NCBI RefSeq assembly: GCF_019175285.1
Contig: NC_056523.1
Coordinates: 184,433,956-184,497,955 of the forward strand
Direction: 5' to 3'
DNA: 64,000 nucleotides
Origin: Sceloporus undulatus
Lineage: Eukaryota > Chordata > Lepidosauria > Squamata > Phrynosomatidae
This document shows positions 11,637 through 22,979 of the stretch, piece after piece. Made by a program: the position numbers and the translations under genes. The notes beneath the pieces are model-generated. The model saw only the letters and a list, made by a program, of their open reading frames with translations. It was not told the origin of the DNA and made no database searches. How positions within the stretch are numbered: position 1 is the stretch's first letter; each line of letters begins with the position of its first letter.

Positions 11637-11858
11637 ATAGTATTTGGTGTTATAGTACTATGATTCCACTTTAACTCCTATGGTTCCATCTTATGGAATT
11701 CTGGGATTTGCAACTAAGGGAGGAATATCCAGAATCCTTAGCCAGAGACCTCCTTTGGTGCTCTGTCCAAACTACAAGCCCCAGACTTCCATGAGATGCA
11801 GCTATGGCAGCTGAAGTGCAATCATAGTACCAAAATTGTATTGTGTCCTGGAGAAGTT
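11637..11858. repeat. TTTAACTGCCATGG-family MITE
   Basis: ATTCCACTTTAACTCC and CTGGGATTTG on one arm mirror GCAGCTATGGCAGCTGAAGTG on the other. One of about ten palindromic copies in the window. Confidence 0.6.
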
Positions 11859-12311
11859 TTGGGATTAAGGTGAAATTCCCAGAAGGGAAGAATAGAACTG
11901 GAAGTCTGTAAATGGCTGGACAATCACCATGACTGTTCCTTGACAAAGGAGTCTCACTCCCAGAGGAGGCTAATCTTGGACTTCTGTTCATGTGTAAGCC
12001 CAAAGGTTATCATCCACCGTCACTCCTATCAGTGAAGGGATTACGCAGATTCCAATCTTAATCAATCTATCCTGGCTAAGTGCCCTGGCCTCAACCATTG
12101 TGAGCCAACAGGATCTCCAAATATGGTCCTTTTGCGGCATGGCTGGTTTCCTGCACTGAGGTGCGCTCTCAGCTACCTGCCTAAAACATCCCTTTAGTAT
12201 CAACCTGGTATCAAAAGGAGTGGGTCCAGTGGGATAGACCTTGGGGTAACAAGCAAGTCACATTCGCTCAGCATCAGAAGAAGGCAATGGACAATATAAG
12301 ACTACATTGTT

Positions 12312-12515
12312 ATATATCATTATTATTCCACTTTAACAGCTATGGCTGCCTCCTGGGAAATCTTGGGATCTGCAGTTTAGGGTGAGGCATTTAGAATTCT
12401 CAGCCAGAGAATTCTTAGCTCATAGGCCTCACTTAACCACAAATCCCAGAATTCCACAAGAGGCAGCCACAGCAGTTAAAGTGGCATAATAGCACTATAA
12501 CAGTGCAATGTGATA
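12312..12515. repeat. TTTAACTGCCATGG-family MITE
   Basis: Arms TTCCACTTTAACAGCTATGG and CACAGCAGTTAAAGTGGCA are inverted copies, and the middle carries the usual AATCCCAGAATTCCA. Confidence 0.65.
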
Positions 12516-13529
12516 CTGCCCAATGGAAAACCCCTTTTGAACAAACCTTGCAAAGAAAAACCCATGATAGCGTTAGGTTTGCCATAAATTGAAAACAACA
12601 TGAAGGCACGTAACAACATCAATTTGCTTAATTTGCATGATTATATAAGTTGCAGCAATCAGGTGGTTGGTGTCCATATGAATACATGAAGCTGCCTTAG
12701 ACCACTGGTCCACCTTGCTCAGTTCTGTCTACTCCAACAGCAACATTCCAAGGTCTCAGTCAAAGAGAGAGAACTTGGGATGTGGTCACCATGGTCACTG
12801 AGCTAAAGACTTTCTAAATTTGATTCAGAACTGAGAATAAATAACACCAGCTTTGGAAAGCTTTAGAAGGCTCCTCTGATGTGCAGTAGGGACAGGCTGC
12901 AGAGCAGACCTCAACCCCCACCTCAAGACCATTGCCTGATGTATTTGCTGTTCCCTTCCAAGACACTCCCCATTTCTTTTTATATTCTGTTCAAGTTGGC
13001 TCCCAGGCTTGAGACTCGACTTGAAAGTATCTTGCAAAGACTTGAAGCTTGACTTGAGAGTCAAAGATAGAGACTTGAGATTTGACTTGAGATGTGGTGT
13101 AAGAGACTTACACCATGGTAGGGGGAAACTTTGAAGTGCATGCCTGCTTTCACTTCTTAAGCGATGCATCTCTAGCTTTTTCTGCTTTCTGCCTGCAGAG
13201 GTCACTTCCCCCTTCTCTCCAGAAGGTTAGTGTTTTACAACCCTTTGTCAGAGAAGGAATCATCCAAAAGGCTTCTCAGCCTCAGGATGGCTCATACACA
13301 CACACATGGGAATCACCATTAGGGACTTTTCTTTTCTTTTTTTACCAAGTATAGAAAACTTTCATTTGTCTATTGATTTTCCTATTTCTGATGGATTTCT
13401 TGCAACAATAAATGTGATTTTAAAACTTTTTAACCTTACCAGAGCACGCTGCATCTTTCTACCCTGTTTTACACCAGAAACTCATGTTGCATTAGGGCAC
13501 GCTGCCCTCTGCTTAATATAAATACCAAT

Positions 13530-13762
13530 GGCCTGTTCCAGACTGCCAAAATAAAGCTGCTTCGGATCTCTTTGGAGGTATTCTATTTAAATGGTGCATG
13601 GGTCCTAAGAGTCCGGAGGTCGTGCCAAAGCCACACTCCATTCCTAAGCACTGGAATGCAGCTTTGGTGCAGCTTCCGGATTCTTCGGATGCATGCACCA
13701 TTTAAACAGCATACCTCCAAAGAGACCCGAAGCAGCTTTATTTGGGCAGTCTGTAACAGGCC
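13530..13762. mobile_element. Long palindromic MITE with 3-bp duplication AAT
   Basis: Each half is an almost perfect inverted copy of the other over roughly 110 nt, beginning GGCCTGTTCCAGACTGCC and ending GGGCAGTCTGTAACAGGCC. Flanks AAT (13527-13529 and 13763-13765). Harbinger-like by TIR and 3-bp duplication. Confidence 0.75.
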
Positions 13763-13852
13763 AATATTTCCTACACTATCTAAGGTGCAGAATGCATATG
13801 GGTTCAGCACCTTGGATAGTTAATGTCCATACTTTACTGCTCTGATGACATG

Positions 13853-14074
13853 GGCTGCATCTGCACTGCAGAAATAATCCATGCTGGCACAATATTAACT
13901 GCCATGGCTCGATGCTACGGAAGCCTGGGAATTGTAGTTTTGTGAGACATTAAGCCTTCTCTGTCAGAGAGCTCTGGTGTCATGCCAAACTACAAATTCC
14001 AGAATTCCATTGCACTGAGCTATAGCAATTAAAGTGTTGTCAACCTGGATCATTTCTGCAGTGCAGATGTAGCC
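13853..14074. mobile_element. TTTAACTGCCATGG-family MITE with 3-bp duplication ATG
   Basis: GGCTGCATCTGCACTGCAGA at the left mirrors CTGCAGTGCAGATGTAGCC at the right. ATG flanks both ends (13850-13852, 14075-14077). Best-preserved copy of the family here. Confidence 0.75.
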
Positions 14075-14170
14075 ATGGAAGCCACCAGCTGCCTCTGCCA
14101 CCCACCAACCAGTCCCATCTCTCGCAGTACACCATCACTTTAATCCAACATCTCTTCAGCATATCATATA

Positions 14171-14404
14171 CAGTGGGCCCTTGGTATCCACTAAGGTTTG
14201 GTTTCAGGACTCCCTGTGGATACCAAAATCCATGGATGATTCAAGTCCCATTACATATAACAGCATAATAAAATGGTGTCCCTTATATAAAAGGAAAAAA
14301 TCAAGATTTGCCTATAGGAATTTGTATATTTGTAAAACATTTTCAAGCTGTAAATGTTTTGAATCCGTGAATAAAAAAAATCCGTGGATAAGGAGGGCTG
14401 ACTG
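14171..14404. mobile_element. Tigger-like MITE, TA-flanked
   Basis: CAGTGGGCCCTTGGTATCC at the left and GGAGGGCTGACTG at the right, each next to TA; contains CCCTTATATAAAA. Tc1/mariner (Tigger) type ends. Confidence 0.75.
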
Positions 14405-14664
14405 TATAACTGCATGAGGGCCTATGCTAGGCTGAGTCATATATTTCCCCCTAGAATTACAAAGCTCCTGAAGCTGCCCCACATAGCTATTCTGTCTCCT
14501 CAGCAACCAGGTGGGTTTGATGAAACATCTGGCCATTGGTTTTAAATACAGTATAAGAGAGTGGTCTCTCTAGCAGAATTTACAAAGTGCTGAAGTAAAA
14601 GAAAAACTGTAACCAGCCCCCCCCCACAACCATATCTAGTAGACAAAGACTCAACTCAATCTTT

Positions 14665-16013
14665 TAAATAAAATAAATAAAATCTTTATTTATACCCCGC
14701 CCTTCCAAAAGATCAGGGCGGCTTACAAATGCACCGAAGTGCGAGCAGTATACAGTTAAAAACACATTAAAACAACAGCAATTCATAAAACAATAAAAGA
14801 CCCCATTAGCCCAACCTCACGGCCACGAGAGAGGAGGGAGGCCCACAGGATGTTTAGTCGGGGAATGCCTGATTGAATAGGAAGGTTTTGAGACCCTTCC
14901 TAAATTGGGCCAGGGTGGTAGATGAGCGGAGCTCTGTGGGCAGCGTATTCCAAAGGGCTGGGGCAGCTATGGAGAAAGATCTTCTGGCCGTAGCAGCCAA
15001 CCTAGCCCCAGGCACCTTCAGGAGTTGCTGCCCAGATGTTCTGAGGGTGCGAGGCGGATTGTATGGGGAGAGGCGGTCCTTCAGGAATCCTGGACCCAAG
15101 CCATTTAGGGCTTTATAGGTAATCACCAACGCCTTATATTGAGCTCGGAAGCGGATGGGCAGCCAATGGAGATCTTTAAGCACGGGTGTTATATGGCTGG
15201 TCCTGGGAGCACCAGTGACCAGCCGCGCTGCCATGTTCTGCACCACTTGCAGCTTCCGAGTTTGGTATAAGGGTTGCCCCATGTAGAGTACGTTGCAGAA
15301 ATCCAATCTCGAAGTTACCAGAGCGTGTACAACAGTTTCAAGGTCCCTCTGGGCCAGGTATGGGCGCAGCTGGCGAATCAGCCGAAGCTGATAACAGGTG
15401 CTCCTGACCGTGGCATTCACCTGAGCAGTCAGGTGAAGGGACGAGTCAAGAAGCACCCCCAGACTGCGCACGGAGTCCTTCACAGGGAGCGTGACCCCAT
15501 TCAGGACAGGTGGAACCACCGCCATTCCTGAACCAGGGGGGCCTATCGCTAGTACCTCCGTTTTCTCTGGATTAAGTTTGAGTCGGTTTTCCCTCATCCA
15601 GCCCATTACTGACTCTAGACAGGCCACGAGAGGAGAGAGGCCATCCCCAGTCACTGCATCAGTCGGAGACATAGAGAAAATGATTTGGGTGTCATCAGCG
15701 TACTGATAACCCCGCGCCCCATGTCTCCGGATGATCTCTCCCAGCGGTTTCATGTAAATGTTGAATAGCATGGGGGACAGAATGGCTCCTTGAGGGACCC
15801 CGGTTTTAAGGGCCCGCTCGCTGGAGCACACGTCCCCCAGCTGCACCATCTGGGACCTCCCAGAGAGGTAGGAACGGAACCACTGGAGCGCAGTGCCCCC
15901 GATTCCCACCTCAGCCAGGCGCCCCAGAAGGATACCATGGTCTATGGTATCGAAAGCCGCTGAGATGTCCAAGAGCACCAGCAGGGACACGCTTCCCCTG
16001 TCGACGCTCATAT
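14665..16013 (-). mobile_element. L2-clade LINE, 5'-truncated, long open reverse transcriptase
   Basis: The minus-strand frame 16011 to 14854 (385 codons) is uninterrupted: VLLDISAAFDTIDHG, GVPQGAILSPMLFNIY, YQYADDTQIIFS (catalytic YADD), then the conserved tail WNTLPTELRS and FLFNQAFPD. The 3' part (GCCGCCCTGATCTTTTGG and TTTATTTTATTTA on the minus strand) is a typical L2 end. The 5' part (endonuclease) is missing. The unbroken frame points to a fairly young insertion. Confidence 0.9.
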
Positions 16014-16019
16014 AGAAGG

Positions 16020-16400
16020 TTTACATGCTTAACCCACATGCTTCATATTGAATGGCCAGAGAGAGGAAAAGGAAGGAAACAACATGTTGATGACACCGGA
16101 ATTAACAAAGGATGCATTTGAGAGAGATAATGTAAACAAATAAATAGGAAGAGACCAATGCTTTCTTAAATTCCTAGAGAGTCTAACTACCAGTGAATGC
16201 AGCACACAAAGGTTGCTATCTACAACACTGGCTACCTCCCCATAGCCCAATGCACAATGACTATATAGAACTGTTGAGATCTTTAGAAGATCTCAGTGTG
16301 TCTTGTTTTGGTCACAGCAAATGACCAGATCCTCAGAAAGGAAATGCAGGAAAATACTGAACCAAGAAAAACACAAGGAGAAGTCACCAGCAAGTAGGTT
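16020..16400. other. No recognised gene
   Basis: Unique-looking DNA between two L2 pieces, with no coding signal. Confidence 0.4.
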
Positions 16401-16404
16401 GGAG

Positions 16405-16784
16405 CAGTTCAGATCAAGCCCCCAGACTGTGGAACGGTCTGCCAGATGAGATCCGTCTACTTACATCCTTAGACAGCTTTAAAAAGGCTGTTAAAACGGA
16501 TCTCTTCCGACAGGCCTTCCCGGAATAGAGAACCCGGCCTTAGAAAAACGTCTGGGAAAGATACTGCTGCTCCCACTGGTTGCTTGTTGGTATGATGTTG
16601 TTGACCTTCTGGTCAGTTTTTAACTTGTATGTTTGTTTGTTTGTTGTTGTTTTTTGTTCTGTTTTTTAAATATTGCATTGAATTGAATACTTTTTTAAGG
16701 AGGGGAGGGTACCAAGGATTTTATATATTTTGTATTTTTAACTTTGTTAGCTGCCCTGATTGTTCTCAGAGGGGCGGGATACAA

Positions 16785-16852
<68 letters not shown>

Positions 16853-16856
16853 GTCA
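16405..16856 (+). mobile_element. L2-clade LINE 3' end with (ATT)n tail
   Basis: Plus-strand frame GLPDEIRLLTSLDSFKKAVK and LFRQAFPE, stop, then a 3' UTR ending AGAGGGGCGGGATACAAATT and about 23 ATT units (16786-16855). Only the last roughly 30 codons of ORF2 remain. Confidence 0.85.
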
Positions 16857-16861
16857 TACAC

Positions 16862-16871
16862 NNNNNNNNNN
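16862..16871. other. Assembly gap (10 N)
   Basis: Ten ambiguous bases directly after the long ATT microsatellite; gap size is probably nominal. Confidence 0.95.
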
Positions 16872-19680
16872 AGTCCAGTGATAAATCCAGGCAACAGTCC
16901 AAAAGGAGGGGGTGGGTGAGATAACTTCAAGAACTTTATAGTAACTTGGAGGGAATTTTAGGCACAACTGAGGGAGAAAAAAAAAAACCCCCCCCCCCCC
17001 AAAAGGACATCTGTATGTGTAAGCAACAGTTACATGTACGCATGTCCTTAACAAAATTCTGGCCCGTGTGTTACATAAGGAATACTCAAACCTCCATTCC
17101 TTACTTCATTCCTTACAAGAACATGAGAGTCCATCAACCAGAAAGGGTGGCTCTAAAGGGCTTTTTCACACTTCTAACTAGGGTACATCTGAACACATGC
17201 TCAAACCAAGAATTTGTTTTCAAAATCTTTCACAACTATTTGCATTTCACTTCCTCCTCTCCCACCAATGTTCATCATTAAAGTGGGCGGGGGAGAGGTT
17301 TAGTTATTGATATTGTTAAAATCAATGGAAGCCCACACAGGATTTCTACAGAAATTCTTCAGAAATGCATAAAGCCTGACTGTCAACTTCCCTTTCAATT
17401 AACATCCTAGGCCTGATATTCAGTGCTTACCACTTCCCTATTTGTGCCATCACCCTGGTTCTCAATGGAAAGATCCCTGCCCCTTTTTAATTTCCCCATT
17501 CAGGATCTTCACAGGGGACATTTCTTTTGAAAATGACTCCGATTGCCACAACGCCCACTCCCATTTCCTCCCTGATAAAACTGCCTTTTTTCTTTAGTTT
17601 AGCTTATATGATCCATTTATTTAAACTCTGAGATTTCTTTTTCACAACTCTTTAAAGCAGGTCAATCTTACTCCTGTAAAGCTTCTACTAACATTGGCAT
17701 ATCCATCCATTATGAGCCTGCTGTCTGTCTAGCTGCATGAAGAGACACTCTGGTTTCAGCAACCAAAACGTTCTGTTTTTTCGATTTTCCATCTTTTTCC
17801 ATTTCAGTGGCCGGTTTAATAGCATCATCCAGATGCTTAGGTTTTTGAAATCAAAGCTGACTGCACATCTCTTCAGTAAGAATTTTGTTAATTAATTAAT
17901 CCCTAGCCATCATATATTTCATTCTGAACTGGTTTCAAGGAAAATTTTGCAGCGACTCTCCGAGGGTCCTTCCATATACTTGCAGTGATTCTGTGGACAT
18001 TCTCTTATCATCATTAAAGAAAGCAGTTCAGACCTTTTCTGCATGGCCCATTGATTCAGCAGAAATTTGTAATGGTTTAATAATCAGTTGTTTATAATCC
18101 TGTCTTCAGTTTCTGCTGAGCCCACATTCACTTTCCCAGACTTCTCAATCAACAAGAGATTTAGGAATTATAATTTAAGACCTTCATGCTACCCATTTGA
18201 TTCATCCTACCCATCCTACCCATCTGCTCCATCTCCTTTAGCTAATCATACCATTCTCAACTCTTCTCCACTGCAGTAATGCATCCATGCCAGTGGAGAA
18301 GTGAATATGTTAAAGGAGCTGAAACCTATCTCCAAAATAAGTCCAGAGCCTTGGATAGTTACTTTCAGTTCAGTCTAAAACCCAGAATGGATTCATTGAC
18401 ACAGAGACATGAGAGCCAATACCTACCACTGTTATGCTGTATGGTTCAGGATGTTAGTTATCCTAAATGAAGAAAGCATATCACCTCCTGAAAGCATTGT
18501 GCCTACCTCAGCACACATTTTTCTTATATCACAATTAAAAAAAGAAGTACTGTACTGTATGGAACATTTAACTTCAGCCTTATATTCTTCCTCACAGCAT
18601 GTTGCAAGCTAATTAAAATTATCCCCAATTCTCCTTGGATCCCAGTGCAGCCACCATTACTCCAGTGGTTCCAGGTTCCTGAAAAAGTAATTAGTTCTGA
18701 ACAACAGAAGAATATTAACAAAAATATAAAGAAAATGGACTAAATCCAAAGTTAGTTCCAACTATGGTAGACACACTGAAATTAGTCTAACTCATTTCAG
18801 TGGGTCTACTCTAACTACAATATTGGATTTAACTTAATTTTGGGACCATAATTTACATAATAAATTATTGGAAGTAAAACATATATCAATCACATCTGGA
18901 TAAAAAATTCTTTCCAACATTCAAATAAATCTAATTTCAATTAAGCCATTAGCATCTATATCATAATATTATAGACTGAAAGTCTCAGGCTTGATTCACT
19001 TCCTCACCCACATCTTCTCTTCATATTCATTTAGCTTTGTGAGCCAGGGTTAGCTAAACGCATCATTGGGTTTCAAACATATGCTTCACTCTAATAAAAA
19101 CCTTCTCTGCATGAGAGATGGTCTTTTGTTGGGGATTCCAAACAGCAGCTTCTAGAGAAGCTAGCAGGTTATGTGCTGTATTCTCCAGCCAGGAGTAGTG
19201 TTGCCATGTCTCTCACATCTCAGTGTCTGAGAGCAAGAAATATATTGTGAGGCAGAGCTTTGTGATGTCATGGGCTTGACAACTCTTAGCAGAAAGAGAC
19301 TGATACCCAGACACTGCCTACAAATGGTTCCCAATGAAAAAAGGATAGAAATAAAAGTATAAATTCTCAAGGGAAATTGAGGGAAGGGATCATACAGGAT
19401 AGTTGTTTTTCTTTGGATTAACATACACACACAAACCTCAACATTTTGAGCTGAGTGATTTGCAATAATTCAGCAGGCATGTCTCACAGAAACATAATTA
19501 CCCCTTGCCATTATATATGGCAGACAGTAAATACTCTAAAGGCATCAGATCCCATTTAGATGCTAGTTAGGAAAATTTGCACACTTGCCTTCCATCTGGA
19601 GATGACACACAAAACGTGGAGACTCAGGGCCAGGCTCTGACATCTGACACCCCTATCACACAGAGAGCTACATTCCGTGA
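16872..19680. other. Long stretch without recognised gene or repeat
   Basis: Includes an A(9)C(14) homopolymer pair near 16977-17000 and otherwise AT-rich unique-looking DNA. I found no CTLD-like exon and no clear transposon ends. ORFs here are short and lack family signatures. Confidence 0.4.
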
Positions 19681-19683
19681 GGT

Positions 19684-19912
19684 TGTTGCTGTGTGTCTTC
19701 AAGTCATTTCTGACTTATGACAACCTAAGACAAAAGTATCACAGGGTGTTCTTGGCAAGATTTGTTCAAAGAGTCATTGCCTTTGCCTTCCTCTGAAATC
19801 AAGAGAGTGTGACTCGCCCAAAATCATCCAGTGATTTTCTATGGCCAAGCAGGGATTCAACCCTGGCCTCTAGAATACTAGTCCAATACTCAAACCACCA
19901 CACCGCCTCTCT
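19684..19912 (-). mobile_element. tRNA-derived SINE
   Basis: Minus strand carries a tRNA-like head at the right (B-box region AGGGTTGAATCC), a core with GGGCGAGTCACACTC, and the tail region ending ACACACAGCAAC. Same family at 34318-34985, 34991-35205, 45552-45788, 47165-47345 and 60131-60365. Confidence 0.75.
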
Positions 19913-20149
19913 TTGTGACGTTACACAAATCTAAATAAGTAAAACAAGCAGGACTTGATAAGAAAGTATTACAGTGTGTGTGTGTGTGTGGGGGGTCATC
20001 TGTGTTCCAGGCCATGGCGGGAGGAGGGAATCTTCAACTTTGCAATCTAAAGAGTATAAAACATATTTTATATATGTTACATTTGTAAAGGGGTTTTATG
20101 AGGAATTTCTGCTAATGTGACATTGTACTACTAGTGGAACAGCTACTAA

Positions 20150-20353
20150 GGGGTTATTCACACAATAAAAATAATCCAGGAAGAATTTGGTAAGAATCTT
20201 TGTTGTTCATATGCATCCCGAATACACTCAATTAAATTGGGGGAGGGTGCCAAAAATCTCACTTACCTCGAGATAATTGATATTGGGCTTTTTCCTGAGT
20301 TTTTACAAAAGGTTTGTATTGTTGGCTGTGTGAACAATGATGTGAATAGACCC
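20150..20353. repeat. Possible MITE with GGGGTTATTCACAC ends
   Basis: GGGGTTATTCACACAAT at the left mirrors GTGAATAGACCC at the right. The ends match only partly and the target duplication is unclear. Confidence 0.4.
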
Positions 20354-20462
20354 AAATAGACTCAGGATAAAAGTCTCCATGCCTTTAATGGGTTTTGAAT
20401 GCATTCACTGTCAGGGAAGATGGGAGATGTAGCTCTTCACCTCTGGCTCTAACTCACCACCT

Positions 20463-21030
20463 TGTTATGCACCGGCGCTGACCAGTTTTGGCCAGTGGTT
20501 AATGCTTTTCTCCAAAGCAGCAGAGTTTCAGAGAATAGGCTGAAGACCCTGACAAACCCTCCAAGCCTTCTCACTCTTCTTCCTCAGATTTCTCCAGGAT
20601 TCTGCTGGGCTCTTGTATCTTCACCCAAGACACCAGACAACTCAGTAGTCTTATATAAAAGATCTACTTTATTCTACTATATACAAATACTAATGCCCTC
20701 TCAAATCACAATCTCCAAACTACTCACAAAACTCCACAACTACCCACAAAATACATTGGGATTCATAACAATTATTATAGTCATAGTAAAACACCACCCA
20801 CTTAGCCAGTTTCCACCCAGTGGGTGTGTACATCCATTTTCATTGGTTCTCATATTTCAACCCATAATTAATGATTTCATCATTTCACCTTGTCCACTTA
20901 ACAATTCTCAGGTGTTTTCAATTATCCACTCTACATTTCTGTCCTTGGCATTTAGGACTTGCTAATTACATTAGCTTTTACACCTGTGTGGCTTCTTAAT
21001 TGCTTTTGCTTAGTCATAGTGACTCTCACA
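20463..21030 (-). mobile_element. Possible solo LTR fossil
   Basis: Read on the minus strand, the segment begins TGTGAGAG, carries AATAAAG in mid-element followed by a leader-like half, and ends GCATAACA, as an LTR would. No second LTR, internal genes or matching target duplication were seen, so the call is tentative; old, family unknown. The long plus-strand ORF across it has no protein signature. Confidence 0.3.
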
Positions 21031-21599
21031 TACATGTTTTATTTCCATCACTGTATATCCCATGTTGCATTTTCCTTAACATTCACAGCCCATGCATCCA
21101 CAGCCCATATGGTCAAGAAAGTGCCACCCTTTCCCCAGTGCAACAGGCACTGCTGGGGAGAAAACAGGAAAGAGAAAGGAGGGAGAGAAAAAGGGATGTC
21201 GACCCTTCTCCGTCTGGCTGAGGGGTGCCAGTGGGTGTGGGGACAAGGGAAGGGGTCTGCATGTGTGAGCAACAAAACTTGCAGAGGTGTGCAGCAGTAT
21301 AGTTTCCAGAAAGTTGCAGTTCCATGGTGTGAATAACAAACCTGGAATGCATGAGTGAGGTTATTCATATCATTCCAGTAAAACAAATGACATGTGAATG
21401 AGGCCCAAGAAAAGTTAAAGAAGTAAGTGCAAAGGGAGGATTACTGCTGAATGATAAGAAAACAAAAATAGTGATTATGGAAAATCTATATAAAATTAAC
21501 ATACATAATGAGGAAATCGAAACAGTCAAAGATTTCCCATAACTCAGATAAATACTGACCAGAATGGAGACTGTATTCAAGAAATCAGAAGAAGACTAT

Positions 21600-21772
21600 G
21601 GGGCTGTGCAGATCGGCCATTAAGGCTGGCCTGGGGGTGGAGTTGGGGCATGGGAGGGAGGGTTGGGTCAGGGTCTTGTGGGGCTTGTTGTTTTTATTGT
21701 TGTATATTGTATAAACTTTGCTGTTACCTGCCTTGATCCCCAAAACAGAAGAGGCGAGATATACATAAATAA

Positions 21773-21834
<62 letters not shown>

Positions 21835-22120
21835 GTCCACATGACATACACCCCAACTCTGCCCCCAAGATGGTGTGATGCTGCGTGTGCTCCTCTGTCG
21901 CTGCGTTAACATGATGCAGTGCCAAAGGAGTGCCTTAAAGCCGTGGTGCCAGTAGCTATTGCGCCCTTTCCAGGGCACAAAAAGGAGCCACTTTTTGCAG
22001 CTCCTTTTTGTGCCACAGAAAGGCCAGATCAGGGCTACAGTGTGTGGTTGCCACAGCCCCAATCTGGCAAAGATGGAGGCGGCTGCAGGCCACCCCTGCA
22101 GGGGTGGTCTGCACAGCCCC
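21600..22120. mobile_element. Harbinger-like element with identical 13-bp ends
   Basis: GGGGCTGTGCAGA at the left and its exact inverted copy TCTGCACAGCCCC at the right. The interior matches the element at 8677-9184. It holds a nested L2 3' end. Confidence 0.65.
21650..21833 (+). mobile_element. L2-type LINE 3' end with (ATT)n and (GTT)n tail
   Basis: TTGATCCCCAAAACAGAAGA and GGCGAGATATACATAAATAA, then about 9 ATT and 9 TTG units. Runs of N or L in ORFs here are microsatellite translation. Confidence 0.65.
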
Positions 22121-22139
22121 TGTGAGCCTTATCACTCTA

Positions 22140-22439
22140 GATGAATCCCGCACAGAAACAGGATTTTAAAAGTATAAAAAACCCACAAATGCAAGAGGTT
22201 TTCCAGATGTTTTTGCACCAAAGAGTAATAATGTGAAAATAAAGTGAAAGAAATGTCAACAAAAATGACACCTTTTTTACTTTTGGAAGTTCCCAAAAGT
22301 AAAAAGCTGTCATTTTTGTTGAGCTTTCAATTAGCTTTATTTTCATGTTATTACTCTTTGGAAGAAACGTCGTCTGAAAAATATCCCATATTTGCAGTTT
22401 TTTTCTACTTTTAAATTCCATTTCTGCCTGGTATTCATC
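22140..22439. mobile_element. Palindromic MITE, TA-flanked
   Basis: GATGAATCCCGCACAGAAAC at the left mirrors CTGCCTGGTATTCATC at the right, with TA on both sides (22138-22139, 22440-22441). The centre CAAAAATGACACC / GCTGTCATTTTTG also pairs, so the whole 300 nt can fold as one hairpin. Tc1/mariner-type by the TA duplication. Confidence 0.7.
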
Positions 22440-22979
22440 TAATATGATAAGGTCCTAAGAATGGGAAGGGCAGCTATGAAAGAACTGGTTAAAATCCTAA
22501 AGATCAACGATGTAATTCTGAACACGAAAGTGGGGATAGTCTAAGTCATTGTTCTCTCCATCACCATGTATAGGTTTGAAAGATGGTCAATAAAGAAAAC
22601 CTATAGAAAGAAAGCTCATTTGAGATGTGGTGTTGAAGAAGAGTGCTGAAAATGGCCAGAAAGACAAACAAATGGGTCCTAGAACAGTTCAATCCAGAAC
22701 TCTCCCTGAAAGCCAAGATGATAAAACTGAGGCTGTCATACTTTGGCCACACCATCAGAACACATGACTTATTAGAAAAGACTATACAGTAATGCTAGGA
22801 AAGGTAGAAAATAGAAAAAAGAGAGGCAGACTGCACTCCAGATGGCTGGACTGAATCCAGAAGGCCTGAATCTGCAGGACTGAAGCAGAGCAATGGAAAA
22901 CAGTGGATCTTGAAGATGTCTTATTTATGGGGTCACCATGAATCAAGACTGACTTGAGGGTGGTTAACAAGGATTTCTG

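Larger units (their letters stand above)
21401..22975 (+). mobile_element. RTE/BovB-like LINE ORF2 remnant, split by nested transposons
   Basis: The left part 21401-21599 shows GLLLNDKKTKIVIMENLYK and TVKDF, as in RTE/BovB reverse transcriptases after the YADD box. The right part 22442-22975 shows GRAAMKELVKILKINDVIL and LRCGVEEE-like pieces, then a C-terminal AMENSGS/MNQDxLEGG segment. Frames are broken by many stops. The two parts are separated by the elements at 21600-22120 and 22140-22439. Confidence 0.65.

Noticed and set aside
14854-16011. Longest ORF in the window (385 codons, minus) as a host gene
   Set aside because: It carries DISAAFDTIDHG, GVPQG and YADD and an L2-type tail, so it is a LINE reverse transcriptase.
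20462-20965. 167-codon plus-strand ORF
   Set aside because: No recognisable domain, and it lies antisense across an LTR-like repeat.
21668-21925. ORFs with runs of Asn, Leu, Thr or Ile
   Set aside because: Translation of ATT and GTT microsatellites.
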